A stretch of 64,000 bases of DNA, taken from contig OZ244789.1 in assembly GCA_965219705.1 (NCBI GenBank), positions 1,860,001-1,924,000 of the forward strand, written 5' to 3'. The notes under the pieces were generated by a model, which was not told the DNA's origin, made no database searches, and saw nothing but the letters and a program-made list of their open reading frames with translations. Source of the DNA: JAJECS01 sp965219705 (lineage in GTDB: Bacteria > Chloroflexota > UBA11872). A program made the translations under genes and the position numbers. Shown in pieces: positions 24,043 through 32,773 of this stretch. The number at the start of each line of letters is the position of its first letter. Positions within the stretch are counted from its first letter, which is position 1.

Positions 24043-24215
24043 TGCGAAATCTCGGCCGTTTCAGGGAAGGTCCCAGCCCGTACGCACACGCGCATGATGT
24101 CCGTCGTCATCTCGTAGCGCCGTTCGTAGACCGAGATGCGCCGGCGAAGGTTGCGGCGCAATGCGCGGACATCGCCAACAGCGACGTCGGTCGTCGCCGC
24201 ATGCGGCTCCGACAT
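23955..24215 (-). CDS. Small helical protein, possible antitoxin partner
   Basis: I chose ATG 24215 (GGAG 2-3 nt upstream), giving 86 residues. DVRALRRNLRRRISVYERRYEMTTDIM and VCVRAGTFPETAEISQWLL form an amphipathic helical protein with the YE-x-KY-x-M...G...ET-A-x-W pattern seen in small partners of TumE-like proteins. The 3' end overlaps the start of the next gene by up to 88 bp. No HTH is obvious. The antitoxin role is inferred from size, order and overlap only. Confidence 0.55.
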   Translation of the reverse strand: MSEPHAATTDVAVGDVRALRRNLRRRISVYERRYEMTTDIMRVCVRAGTFPETAEISQWLLADATLTHLDRAGAKSTIGSSSTATS

Positions 24216-24284
24216 GTCTCCACACCTTTCACAGCCCTCAACGTCCTGCAAGACATATCGTACCGTCCGCTGTCCCGCTTTGCC

Positions 24285-26090
24285 CTACCCCGGCGTTTCG
24301 TAGGCGAAATCCCACCCGTTCCACTTGCGCAGGGGCTTGATGGTGTGCGGCAGGTCGGGCTCGCCGGCGGCTTGCCAGGCGGCGATCTCGTCCTGGTGGC
24401 CCAGGCGCCGCAGGCCGCTCCACATGGGTTGGAAGTTGGCCCGGCCGGAGCCTCCCGCGGCGTCCCAGAAGAACATGTGGCCCGCGCCGGCCCCGTAGAC
24501 GGTGGCGGCGCGTCGGCGAAAGTCCTCGGGGGACTGGTGCCGCGGCATCAGGTTGGGCGCCAGTACGCAGTCGGTCCCGTTCACCAGGTCGACGAAGAAT
24601 GCCAGCTGCGACGGGTCCGTCCACGCCATCTCGTGGCTGTCGTAGACCGGCTCCGAGCTATAGGGAATCAGCGTGTCGACCAGCCCCTCGCTCACCCACG
24701 CCCGAAGGTCGATGCCGTCCTGCAAGTTCTCTTGCTCGGTGGCCGCCACCACCGCGCCGATATCGAGGCGTTTCGCACCTTCGGGTCTCAGGTCGTCCAG
24801 CGCCGCGCGCAACTCGCGCATGAAGCCTGTCAGCGTCCGCGCGCGGTAGGCCAGCCAGCGGGCGTCATCCGCCGGCAGCCCGCGCGGGTCCAGTCCGTAC
24901 TCCTGCTGGAACCCCTCCACCACCGGTGGCTCATACTCCACCAGCGGCATGCGGCGGTTGAACAACAGGCACACCCCGTCCACGGGTCGCTCCGCGATCT
25001 CCCGTAGCACCGCGATCACGAACTCCCGCACCTCGGGATAGCTGTAGGCCATGCGCGGCGTGCGGTTGCCCGCCCGGTCCACGCCCCGGCATTCGGGATG
25101 CCGGTCGAAGAAGACCTCGCCCAGGCTCGCGCCGTCCAGCGGCGGCGGGTACTTGAATCCCGCCACGCGATAGCACGCGTGAAACTCCATGCCCAGCGCG
25201 TGCGTATGCGCCACGGCCACGTCGAACGGGTCCACGCCCTGCTGTTGGAAGTCCCGCCAGCTCTCCGCGTGCATGCGGTCGCCGCGCCGTCCGAAGTCCT
25301 CCTGCCCTTCCATGATCTCGGGGCGGGCGATCTGGCTGAAATACCGCGTCCGGTCGCCCCCGCCCGCCTCCCAGTAGATGCGTGACACGTCCGTGTCGCC
25401 GTAGGGCTCGATCTCGCGCCGCACTTCTTCTTCGGTGGTCAGCCGGAACAGATAGTGCGGCCCGTGGGAGTCGTTGTGCGCAAACAGGCGGCCCGTGTCC
25501 TTGCGGGCTTGATCCGTCTGCCAGACCGCGACCTCGTCGTCGGTCAGCGGCACCAGCTTGACGTAGGCCACCCGCGCCGCCGGGCCGCTGAACGACCCGG
25601 GCGCGTCCCCGGGCGCCACGCGCCGGACCAACTGGACGACATCGAGGTCCATGTCCGTCAGGTCCGCGATCTTCCAGAACATCTCCACCACCACCGGCCC
25701 GCGCCAGTCCGGCAGCAGCCGGGTTTGCAGCGGCGACAGGTTCAGCGTGAGCACTGAGTAGGTGTCGTCGCCGCTGAGCTTGACGGGGACTGCCAGCGTG
25801 GCGGTGTCGTCGGTGCACTTGAAGCTCGGCACGACGCCCACCGAAACCGCGTGCCAGCCGCTGGCGCGCAGCGGATAGCGAACCGGCGGCGCGGCGGTTT
25901 CGGGACCCGCCGCGATCATGGTCCCCGCGACGTCGTCCGTCTCGAACGACATGGTCCGCCAATGCCGCCGCTTGGGCGTGGCGCTCAGCGCCGCGGCGGG
26001 CTCGCAGCGGTCCAGGTCCGTGCGGTATTGCGGCGCGCTACTGAGCCAGCCGTCGGCAAAGAGATCGCTCGCGGTTGCCGTTTCAGTCAT
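24285..26090 (-). CDS. Large glycoside-hydrolase-like protein, paralogue A
   Basis: A 601-residue protein from ATG 26090. The N-terminal ~190 residues look like a beta-rich jelly-roll domain (ASGWHAVSVGV, VEMFWKIADLTDMDLDVVQL). From ~245 a barrel-like region follows: MHAESWRDFQQQGVDPFDVAVAHTHALGMEFHACYRVAG, then RMAYSYPEVREFVIAVLREI and RPVDGVCLLFNRRMPLVEYEPPVVEGF, with Glu and Asp at strand ends, as in GH10-like/GHL10 and related (b/a)8 glycosidases of Planctomycetes and Chloroflexota. No signal peptide. It is strongly similar to the gene at 26342 and to the fragment at 23292. Activity is inferred from fold only. Confidence 0.75.
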   Translation of the reverse strand: MTETATASDLFADGWLSSAPQYRTDLDRCEPAAALSATPKRRHWRTMSFETDDVAGTMIAAGPETAAPPVRYPLRASGWHAVSVGVVPSFKCTDDTATLAVPVKLSGDDTYSVLTLNLSPLQTRLLPDWRGPVVVEMFWKIADLTDMDLDVVQLVRRVAPGDAPGSFSGPAARVAYVKLVPLTDDEVAVWQTDQARKDTGRLFAHNDSHGPHYLFRLTTEEEVRREIEPYGDTDVSRIYWEAGGGDRTRYFSQIARPEIMEGQEDFGRRGDRMHAESWRDFQQQGVDPFDVAVAHTHALGMEFHACYRVAGFKYPPPLDGASLGEVFFDRHPECRGVDRAGNRTPRMAYSYPEVREFVIAVLREIAERPVDGVCLLFNRRMPLVEYEPPVVEGFQQEYGLDPRGLPADDARWLAYRARTLTGFMRELRAALDDLRPEGAKRLDIGAVVAATEQENLQDGIDLRAWVSEGLVDTLIPYSSEPVYDSHEMAWTDPSQLAFFVDLVNGTDCVLAPNLMPRHQSPEDFRRRAATVYGAGAGHMFFWDAAGGSGRANFQPMWSGLRRLGHQDEIAAWQAAGEPDLPHTIKPLRKWNGWDFAYETPG

Positions 26091-26129
26091 GCCCACCGCC
26101 TCCTATCGCTCAAAGCCGCGTCCAGCAGA

Positions 26130-26320
26130 AGGTCAGGGTCCGACCCCGATTCCCTCTTCCGGTCAGAGTCCGGCCCCCTCTCCCGATGGGAGAGGGCTGG
26201 GGTGAGGTGTCTTCGCCTCTCCCTTTCGGAGTCAGGGTCCGACCGCCGCTCCGACTCGGAGCCACAGTCCAACCCCTCTCCTTCGATGGGAGAGGGTTGG
26301 GGTGAGGGTGAATCCCCGCG
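26130..26320. repeat. Cluster of imperfect CCCTCTCC/GGAGAGGG repeats
   Basis: Between the two paralogous genes, two copies of an inverted motif (CCCTCTCCC-GATGGGAGAGGG and CCTCTCCTTC-GATGGGAGAGGG) occur, each followed by TTGGGGTGAGG or CTGGGGTGAGG. Several GGTC(A/C)G-AGTCCG-CCCC segments are interspersed. This is the type of dispersed REP-like sequence found between genes, here at least doubled. Confidence 0.75.
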
Positions 26321-26341
26321 GCACACAGCTCGCGTCCACCA

Positions 26342-28108
26342 TCATCCCGGCGTCGTATACGAGAGATCCCAATCGTCCAGCACGTCCACGTCGAACGCGG
26401 TGGGTTCCAGGGAGGGCTCGCCCGCCGCGCGCCAGGCCTCGATCTCGTCACGGTGCCCCAGCCGCCGCAGCGCGTTCCACATCGTGCCGAAGTTCGCTCG
26501 TCCGGAGCCGCCCGCCGCGTCCCAGAAGAACAGCTGCTCGGCGCCCGCGCCGTAGATGCCCGCCGCCTGGCGGCGCACGTCCTCGGGCGGGCGGTGGCGC
26601 GGCATCATCCCGGGTGCCAGCACGCAGTCCGTCCCGCGCACCAGCTCGACGAAGTACGCCAGATCCGCCGGGTTCTCCCACGACACGGCGCCCGAGTCGC
26701 CGCCGAGTGCCGAGGTGTAGGGAATCAGCGTGTCGACGATACCCTCCTCGATCCACGCTCCCAGGTCCATGGCGTTTTGGAGATTCTCCTGCTCGCTGCT
26801 CATCACAACGGCGGACACCCCGAGGGGCTTGCTACGCCCCGCGCCCATCTCGTCCATCGCCTGCCGCACCTCGCGCATGAACTGGGTCAGCTCGCGCGCG
26901 CGGAACCGCAGCCATCGCTCGTCGTCCGCGGGCAGCGCGTGCGGATCGAGGCCGTACTCGTCCTGGAAGGCGGCGACCACCGGCGGCTCGTACTCCACCA
27001 GCGGCATGCGCCGGTTGTACAGCAGGCACACCCCGTCGATGGGACGCTCGGCCATCTCGCGCAGCAGCGACACCACGTAGGCCCGCACCTCGGGATAGGA
27101 ATAGGCAATGCGAGGCGTCGTCTGGCCGTCTCGGTCCCGCCCGCGCCATTCCGGGTGCGTCGCGGCGAACGAGTCTCCCAGATTGAAGTGGTCGATCGGC
27201 GGCGGGTACCAGAAGCCGGCCACGCGATACGACGCGTGAATCTCCAGCCCGGCGTCGTGACAGTGCTCGATGGCGATATCGAGCGGGTCAACGCCGATGT
27301 CCCGAAACGCCCGCCAGCTCTCGGCGTGCAGCCGGTCCCCCACGCGCGCAAAGTCTTCGGCCTCGTCGAACGTGCACCAGCGCGCGATCTTGCTGAAGTA
27401 GTAGCTGATGTCGCCTTCGCCGGCTTCCCAATACATGCGGGCGAAGTCGGTGTGGCGATAGGGCTCGATCTCGCGCCGGATGCCCTCGGCGTCCGTCAAC
27501 CGCCATAGGTAGTGCGGCCCGTGCGCGTCCTGATGGGCGAACAGCCGGCGGGTATCGCGGCGCTCGCGCTCAGCCTGCGCCTCGGCCGCTTCCGCATCGG
27601 TGAGCGGCACCAGCTTGACATAAGCAATCCGCACGATCTCCGAGCGCCAGGCGCCCACAGCATCGACCGGCGCCGTCTGCCACTGCGGCTGCCCCAGCAC
27701 CAACTGCTGGCCCGTCAGGTCCGCCGAGCGCCAATAGAGATCCACGATCTGCAAATCGTGGCCGCGGTCGGGATGCCCCGCTTGCGCGGTCAGCATCGTC
27801 GGCGTCGCGTCGCCGCTCAGCCGCGCCAGCACCTTCAGCGGGGCGCCCTCATAGCCCGGCGGCGGCATCAGACCGAGCGAGACCGCGTGCCATCCGCTCG
27901 CGTTCAGATCGAGCGTGACGTCCGGCGCCGCCGTCTCCGGACCCGCCAGCAGCATCTGGCCACTCAAGTCGCCGGCCGTGTACGCCATCGCGCGCCAGCG
28001 GTGAAACGCCGGCACCGAACCCACGGCGTCCGCCGGTTCCACGGCGCCCAGGTCGGTGATGTAGACCGGCTCGTTGACCAGCCCGCGATCGGCAATGCGG
28101 TCCGTCAT
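26342..28108 (-). CDS. Large glycoside-hydrolase-like protein, paralogue B
   Basis: Start at ATG 28108 with GAGGTG 3-4 nt upstream; 588 residues. It has the same architecture as paralogue A: a beta-rich N-domain (ASGWHAVSLGL, VDLYWRSADLTGQQLVLGQPQ), then LHAESWRAFRDIGVDPLDIAIEHCHDAGLEIHASYRVAGFWYPPP, RIAYSYPEVRAYVVSLLREMAERPIDGVCLLYNRRMPLVEYEPP, and GAGAEQLFFWDAAGGSGRANFGTMW. The shared YSYPEVR, D-G-V-C-L-L-NRRMPLVEYEPP and WDAAGGSGRANF blocks mark the likely active-site face. No signal peptide, so the substrate must be imported or made in the cytoplasm. Function unproven. Confidence 0.75.
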   Translation of the reverse strand: MTDRIADRGLVNEPVYITDLGAVEPADAVGSVPAFHRWRAMAYTAGDLSGQMLLAGPETAAPDVTLDLNASGWHAVSLGLMPPPGYEGAPLKVLARLSGDATPTMLTAQAGHPDRGHDLQIVDLYWRSADLTGQQLVLGQPQWQTAPVDAVGAWRSEIVRIAYVKLVPLTDAEAAEAQAERERRDTRRLFAHQDAHGPHYLWRLTDAEGIRREIEPYRHTDFARMYWEAGEGDISYYFSKIARWCTFDEAEDFARVGDRLHAESWRAFRDIGVDPLDIAIEHCHDAGLEIHASYRVAGFWYPPPIDHFNLGDSFAATHPEWRGRDRDGQTTPRIAYSYPEVRAYVVSLLREMAERPIDGVCLLYNRRMPLVEYEPPVVAAFQDEYGLDPHALPADDERWLRFRARELTQFMREVRQAMDEMGAGRSKPLGVSAVVMSSEQENLQNAMDLGAWIEEGIVDTLIPYTSALGGDSGAVSWENPADLAYFVELVRGTDCVLAPGMMPRHRPPEDVRRQAAGIYGAGAEQLFFWDAAGGSGRANFGTMWNALRRLGHRDEIEAWRAAGEPSLEPTAFDVDVLDDWDLSYTTPG

Positions 28109-28350
28109 ACGCACCTCATCTAGATGAAGGGGCCGCGGCGGACATCTCAGCCCCGCGACCAGCTCCGGCGCCATGGAGGTCGCCGCACTTTATGCGCCGC
28201 TCTGCCTGCGCACAAATCCTGGGCCGTCGCATCGGTCCCTGGACCCTTCAATCCGCGCCATTTCGGCATACCGGCGATTGGCTTCCCCCTTCGTCATTCC
28301 GGCCTTGAGCCGGAATCCAGCCACCCCGGCCGCCCCGCCGTTCCCTCGGC

Positions 28351-28923
28351 TCAGACGCCTCCGGCCATGTCGACCAGCCGGCCCAGCGTCCGCCAGTTGC
28401 GAATGGTGATCGTCGTTCCCAACACCCGGTCGAAATAGTTGACCGTCAGCTTCGACCGCGCGGTGCCATTCGGGAAGTGCAGGTAGACCTCGCGTCCCCG
28501 CACCTCGAACGCATCCGGCGGCGAGCGGTTCGGATTGAGCTCCACGATCCGCGCCGCGGTCGGCGCCTCGGCCAGAAAGCCCACGTGGAGTTTCGCCGGG
28601 TCGGCTCCAGCCGCGATGAAGGGATCGCCGCCCACCACCGCGTCCAGCTCCGCTGCCGTCCGCGTGACTACCGGCACGTGGAACCCCTTGCTGGCGGCGA
28701 TCTCCGCCGTGATCAGCGCCGGGATGCGCGCCGCCAGCGCCGGCTCCGCACGGAACACGACGTTGCCGCTCTGGATATACGTCCGCACGTCCGCGCACCC
28801 CGCCGCCGCAAACATCGCCCGCAACTCCGCCATCAGCAGCTTCTTCGTGCCGCCGACGTTGATCGCCCGCAGCAGCGCGACGTGAAGATCGCCCGCCCCG
28901 GAGCCCCGCTCGCCGCTGCCCAT
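28351..28923 (-). CDS. DUF1697 domain protein
   Basis: Start at ATG 28923, giving 190 residues. HVALLRAINVGGTKKLLMAELRAMFAAAGCADVRTYIQSGNVVFRA is the DUF1697 signature (aLLRgINVGG.n.v.M..Lr..fe..G...V.TYiqSGNVvf). FHVPVVTRTAAELDAVVGGDPF and KLHVGFLAEAP follow, with NYFDRVLGTTITIRNWRTLGRLVDM at the end (T-xRNWxTvxkLxxM). The family is common in bacteria but has no assigned reaction. It is divergent from the GH116-like gene, with about 100 bp between starts. Confidence 0.93.
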   Translation of the reverse strand: MGSGERGSGAGDLHVALLRAINVGGTKKLLMAELRAMFAAAGCADVRTYIQSGNVVFRAEPALAARIPALITAEIAASKGFHVPVVTRTAAELDAVVGGDPFIAAGADPAKLHVGFLAEAPTAARIVELNPNRSPPDAFEVRGREVYLHFPNGTARSKLTVNYFDRVLGTTITIRNWRTLGRLVDMAGGV

Positions 28924-29023
28924 GCGCTGCTTCTCCGCAGTTGGCAAGACTCTGCCGAGTATTGACCATTCACCCTGCGCACCGCGTATCGTGACCCCGT
29001 CCGGCGCCCCTGCGGTCCTTCCC

Positions 29024-31588
29024 ATGCCCAGCGACCAGCCGTCCCTGAACCCCGCCTGGCCCGTCCTGCGCACCTATCGCGGCGAGCACTTGCGGCGTGT
29101 GGCCATCCCCCTGGGCGGCATTGGCACCGGCACCGTCTCGCTCGGCGGGCGGGGAAATCTCCGCGACTGGGAGATCGTCAACCGCCCCGCCAAGGGCTTC
29201 GTCCCCAAGGTGCCCGTCACGCGCAACATGATCGAGCCCCGCGCCTTCTTCGCCGCCCGCGTGCAGGCCCAGGGCCAACCACCGGTCACGCGGCTGCTGG
29301 AAGGCGATCTCGACGCGGTGGACTTCGAGGGCACGCTCGGCTCCCCAGCTCCCCACCATGGTCTGCCCCGCTTCGCCGATGCCTCGTTCCACGCCGCCTA
29401 TCCGCTGGCCCAGGTTTGCTTGCGGGACCTCGACGTGCCGGTCGCGCTGCGGCTCGAGGCCTTCAACCCGCTCATCCCCGGCCGCGCCGACGATAGCGGC
29501 CTCCCCATCGCCGTCTTCCGCTGTGTGGCTGCCAACCCGTCAGACGTCCGCGTGCAGGTCTCCGTATGCGCCGCCCTGGCCAACTTCATTGGCACCGACG
29601 GGAAGCACGGCGAGCCGAAGCGCAACATCAACCGCTGGCGCGTGGGAAAAGGTCTCCGCGGCCTGGACATGCGCTCCGACGGCGTGTCGGCTCACGCCGA
29701 GCAATGGGGCACGCTGGCCCTCACTGTCCTCGACGCCTCCGACCAGACCGTCACCGCCCGCACCGCCTGGCACGACATCCCCTGGGGCGACGCCCTACTC
29801 GACTTCTGGGACGACTTCAGCACCGACGGCGAGCTTGACGACCGCCCGCCCGGCGCCGCCGATGCGCCCACGGCCTCCCTCGCCGCCACCGTCGATCTCA
29901 AGCCGGGCGCCGAGCGCGCCATCACCTTCCTGCTCGCCTGGCACTTCCCTAACCGCCTCACCTGGGACGTCATGCGCACCGGCGACGACCGCGCCGACTG
30001 GGTCGGCAATCACTACGCCACCCGCGCTCCCGACGCCTGGGCCGCCGCCGAGGACGCCGCCGCCCGCCTGCCGGACCTCGAGCGCGACACCGTCCAGTTC
30101 GTGCGTGCGTTCTGCGCCGCCGACATCCCCGACGCGGTCAAGGAAGCCGCCCTCTTCAACCTCAGCACGCTGCGGTCCCAGACCGCCTTCCGCAGCGCCG
30201 AGGGCGGCTTCTACGGCTTTGAAGGCTGCTTCGACGACGCCGGCGCGGGCTTCGGCACCTGCACCCACGTCTGGAACTATGAGCACGCCACCGCCTTTCT
30301 CTTCGGCGACCTGGCCCGAGGCATGCGTGAGGTCGAGTTCAACGAGTCGACCGGCCCCGACGGCCACATGGAGTTTCGCGCGGCGCTCCCCCGCGGGCGC
30401 GCCTCAGACTGGGGTCTGGCCGCCGCCGACGGCCAGCTCGGCTGCCTGGTCAAGCTCTACCGCGACTGGCAGCTCAGCGGCGACGACGAGTTCCTGCGGC
30501 GCGTGTGGCCCGGCGCCCGCCGCGCGCTCGAGTTCTGCTGGATCGAGGGCGGCTGGGACGCGGACCGCGACGGCGTCATGGAGGGCTGCCAGCACAACAC
30601 CATGGACGTCGAGTACTTCGGCCCCAACCCCGAGATCGGCGGCTGGTACTTGGCTGCCCTGCGCGCGGCGGAAGAGATGGCGGCCTATGTCGGCGAGATC
30701 GAGTTCGCCGCCGAGTGCCGCCGCATGTTCGAGCACGGCCGCGCCTGGATCGACGCCAACCTCTTCAACGGCGACTACTACGAGCACCAGATCTGGCCGC
30801 AGCCCGACCGCTCACGCATTGCCCCCGGCCTGCGACGGCCCGAGCAGTACGCGCCTCAGCGCCTCGAAGCCCCCGAGCACCAGGTCGGCAACGGCTGCCT
30901 CGTCGGCCAACTTGTCGGCCAGGCTGCTGCCCGCCTCAGCGGCCTCGGCCCGCTGCTCGATCCCGACCACGTGGCCGCGACGCTCCGGTCCATCATGCGC
31001 TACAACTTCCGCCCCTCCATGCGGGGCCACATGAACCAGTTCCGCAGCTACGCTCTCGCCGACGAAGCCGGCCTCGTCATCGCCGCCTACCCCCGCGGCG
31101 ACCGCCCCGAGCGCCCCTTCCCCTACAGCAACGAGGTCTGGTCCGGTCTCGAATACACCGCCGCCGTCGGCATGCTCCAGGAGGGTCAGCCGTCGGCCGC
31201 GCGACAGGTGATCGAGGCGGTGCGCGCCCGCCACGACGGCGCCCGGCGCAATCCGTTTGACGAGCCGGAATACGGCCATCACTACGCCCGCGCCCTGGCC
31301 GCCTGGGGCACCGTGGTTGCCGTCGCCGGCTTCGGCTATTCCGCCGTCCGCGGCGAGATGCGCTTCGCCGCCGCCCCCGGCACGGTCTTCTGGTCGAACG
31401 GCTCGGCCTGGGGTACCTGCACCCGCACCCCCGACGACCACGGCTGGAAAGTGCGGCTCGACGTCCTCGGCGGCGAGGTCCAACTGCGCGCCTTCGAACT
31501 CACCGACGTCGGCAGAACCGATCTCGATCCCGCGCAGTCAGTCTGTGCGGGCGACAACCTGACGCTGCACATCGCAAACTCGCGGTAG
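29024..31588 (+). CDS. GH116-like glucosylceramidase/beta-glycosidase
   Basis: I placed the start at ATG 29024 (MPSDQPSLNP), giving 854 residues; the longer frame would overlap the divergent gene's start. VAIPLGGIGTGTVSLGGRGNLRDWEIVNRP is the GH116 N-terminal hallmark (PLGGIGaGsi.hG..G.f..w.l.n.), and GLPIAVFRCVAANPSDVRVQVSV the beta-sandwich. GTCTHVWNYEHATAFLFGDLARGMREVEF and CQHNTMDVEYFGPNPEIGGWYLAALRAAEEMA form the (a/a)6 catalytic domain, with the acid/base Asp expected in N-T-x-D. NEVWSGLEYTAAVGML is the C-terminal family motif. No signal peptide. It likely hydrolyses beta-glucosides or glycolipids; the donor sugar is unknown. Confidence 0.9.
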   Translation: MPSDQPSLNPAWPVLRTYRGEHLRRVAIPLGGIGTGTVSLGGRGNLRDWEIVNRPAKGFVPKVPVTRNMIEPRAFFAARVQAQGQPPVTRLLEGDLDAVDFEGTLGSPAPHHGLPRFADASFHAAYPLAQVCLRDLDVPVALRLEAFNPLIPGRADDSGLPIAVFRCVAANPSDVRVQVSVCAALANFIGTDGKHGEPKRNINRWRVGKGLRGLDMRSDGVSAHAEQWGTLALTVLDASDQTVTARTAWHDIPWGDALLDFWDDFSTDGELDDRPPGAADAPTASLAATVDLKPGAERAITFLLAWHFPNRLTWDVMRTGDDRADWVGNHYATRAPDAWAAAEDAAARLPDLERDTVQFVRAFCAADIPDAVKEAALFNLSTLRSQTAFRSAEGGFYGFEGCFDDAGAGFGTCTHVWNYEHATAFLFGDLARGMREVEFNESTGPDGHMEFRAALPRGRASDWGLAAADGQLGCLVKLYRDWQLSGDDEFLRRVWPGARRALEFCWIEGGWDADRDGVMEGCQHNTMDVEYFGPNPEIGGWYLAALRAAEEMAAYVGEIEFAAECRRMFEHGRAWIDANLFNGDYYEHQIWPQPDRSRIAPGLRRPEQYAPQRLEAPEHQVGNGCLVGQLVGQAAARLSGLGPLLDPDHVAATLRSIMRYNFRPSMRGHMNQFRSYALADEAGLVIAAYPRGDRPERPFPYSNEVWSGLEYTAAVGMLQEGQPSAARQVIEAVRARHDGARRNPFDEPEYGHHYARALAAWGTVVAVAGFGYSAVRGEMRFAAAPGTVFWSNGSAWGTCTRTPDDHGWKVRLDVLGGEVQLRAFELTDVGRTDLDPAQSVCAGDNLTLHIANSR

Positions 31589-31764
31589 ATCCCAGTCGAT
31601 TTGTTGTCAACGTGTAGGACCCTCCATCTGATGGGGGTTCGTTTCGGAGCTCCATCGACCGGAGGCCGCCATGCCCCATCGCCGCCCCCGACAGTCGGCG
31701 CCTCGTAGGGGCGGTTCGCGAACCGCCCTCCGCTCCGGTCACGGTTGCTATTCGCACCTAAAGG
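31589..31764. other. Short intergenic stretch carrying REP palindrome A
   Basis: The gap holds the 20-bp perfect palindrome at 31709-31728. That palindrome sits immediately upstream of the truncated hicA frame, where the missing 5' part of hicA should be. Confidence 0.5.
31705..31732 (+). repeat. REP palindrome copy A
   Basis: GTAGG followed by the perfect 20-bp palindrome GGGCGGTTCGCGAACCGCCC (31709-31728). Identical cores occur at 62270, 62537 (inverted) and 62929, around the REP-associated transposase. Confidence 0.95.
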
Positions 31765-31911
31765 TGCGACTTTAATCCGGCTCATGGCAAGGGCAGCCAC
31801 GGCCGACTCTACGTTGGCTCCCGCTTCACCACGGTGAAACAAGGCGAGCTGTCGCGGGGCCTCGTGGCCGCAATGTTGCGGCAATTGAATATCGAGAGGG
31901 AGGACTTTTGA
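31765..31911 (+). pseudogene. hicA: N-terminally truncated HicA-like toxin remnant
   Basis: Directly after an in-frame TAA, the plus strand reads CDFNPAHGKGSHGRLYVGSR, then FTTVKQGELSRGLVAAMLRQ and LNIEREDF-stop. This is the C-terminal two-thirds of HicA: the G-SH catalytic His block, tvp..gEl..Gtl..mL.qL.I..eDF. No start codon lies in frame before the conserved core and the first strand is missing, so the toxin is probably inactive unless initiated unusually. The stop is 3 nt before hicB, the normal hicAB spacing. Confidence 0.65.
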
Positions 31912-31914
31912 ACC

Positions 31915-32343
31915 ATGACCTACGCTTACCCGTGTGTTCTCACGCCCGCTGAAGATGGGAGCCTGGTCGCCACCTTCCCTGATGTCCCGGAAGCCATCAC
32001 CGGCGGCGCCGACCGGTCCGAAGCCCTGGCAATGGCTGAGGATGCCCTCGCGGCGGCTCTGGCCGGCTACGTCCACGAGAAGTGGGACATCCCCGCACCG
32101 AGTGGGGCGGCAGCCGACCAGGCGTTGGTTCCCGTGTCGCCAGTCGTCGCCGCTAAGCTCGCTCTGTATTCGGCCATGCGGGCGCAGCGCATCACCAACG
32201 TAGAACTCGCCCGCCGGCTGGGGATCAGCGAGTCGGCGGTACGCAAGCTGGTCAACCCGGACCACCGCTCCCACGTCAGCCAGGTCCAGAAAGCGCTCCG
32301 GGCCGTGGGACGCAGCCTCAGAGTCGAGGTCACCGCTGCCTGA
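31915..32343 (+). CDS. hicB: HicB-family antitoxin
   Basis: A 142-residue protein. MTYAYPCVLTPAEDGSLVATFPDVPEAITGGADRSEALAMAEDALAAALAGY is the HicB partial RNase-H-like fold (Y.v.l..eedG.yvA.fPdlP.a.t.Gdt..EAl..A.eAl...l). A helix-turn-helix tail follows: AQRITNVELARRLGISESAVRKLVNPDHRSHVSQVQKAL. It is intact, although its toxin gene upstream is truncated, so it may now act only as a solitary regulator. Confidence 0.9.
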   Translation: MTYAYPCVLTPAEDGSLVATFPDVPEAITGGADRSEALAMAEDALAAALAGYVHEKWDIPAPSGAAADQALVPVSPVVAAKLALYSAMRAQRITNVELARRLGISESAVRKLVNPDHRSHVSQVQKALRAVGRSLRVEVTAA

Positions 32344-32441
32344 GACCAACGGGGACTTGCCCGGGATGAGAGTCCTTGTAGCCAAGGCTTGTGGGAGTCG
32401 CAGCCAGGGCGTCAGCCGAGTTGTTGGTCCGTGCGAGCTTG

Positions 32442-32699
32442 CTAGCCGTCCTGGCGAAGCTCATCTAGAAGATCGTCCAGGCGAGTCGGAGTACGAATGC
32501 CGAAGTATTTGCGAGCAACGCCTTGCCCAATGACGAGTTCCCCGCCAGAACGCTTGCCGCGAATACGGAGAGCATGCGAATGGGCCGGAATCGGAACGCG
32601 ACACAAATCGCACGGACGAGGTCCTGGGACTTTGTCAACCAACTCCCAATCCTCAGCGGCCGCAAGCGCTTCTGCCCTATCGATCCACCACGCCATCAC
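32442..32699 (-). CDS. Small hypothetical protein with a CxxC knuckle
   Basis: An 85-residue frame. MMAWWIDRAEALAAAEDWEL opens it. VPGPRPCDLCRVPIPAHSHALRIRGKRSGGELVIGQGVARKYFGIR and LDDLLDELRQDG follow. The C-D-L-C pair followed by a beta-rich segment looks like a small zinc-knuckle-type protein, and composition supports coding. Only two Cys are obvious, with His as a possible further ligand. I do not recognise the family; no operon partner is present. Confidence 0.5.
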   Translation of the reverse strand: MMAWWIDRAEALAAAEDWELVDKVPGPRPCDLCRVPIPAHSHALRIRGKRSGGELVIGQGVARKYFGIRTPTRLDDLLDELRQDG

Positions 32700-32773
32700 T
32701 ACCTCCTATAGGCGAAGCGGACTTACCGCTTCCCCCCATTGCACACATGTATATATAACGCCGAGCCTCGGAC

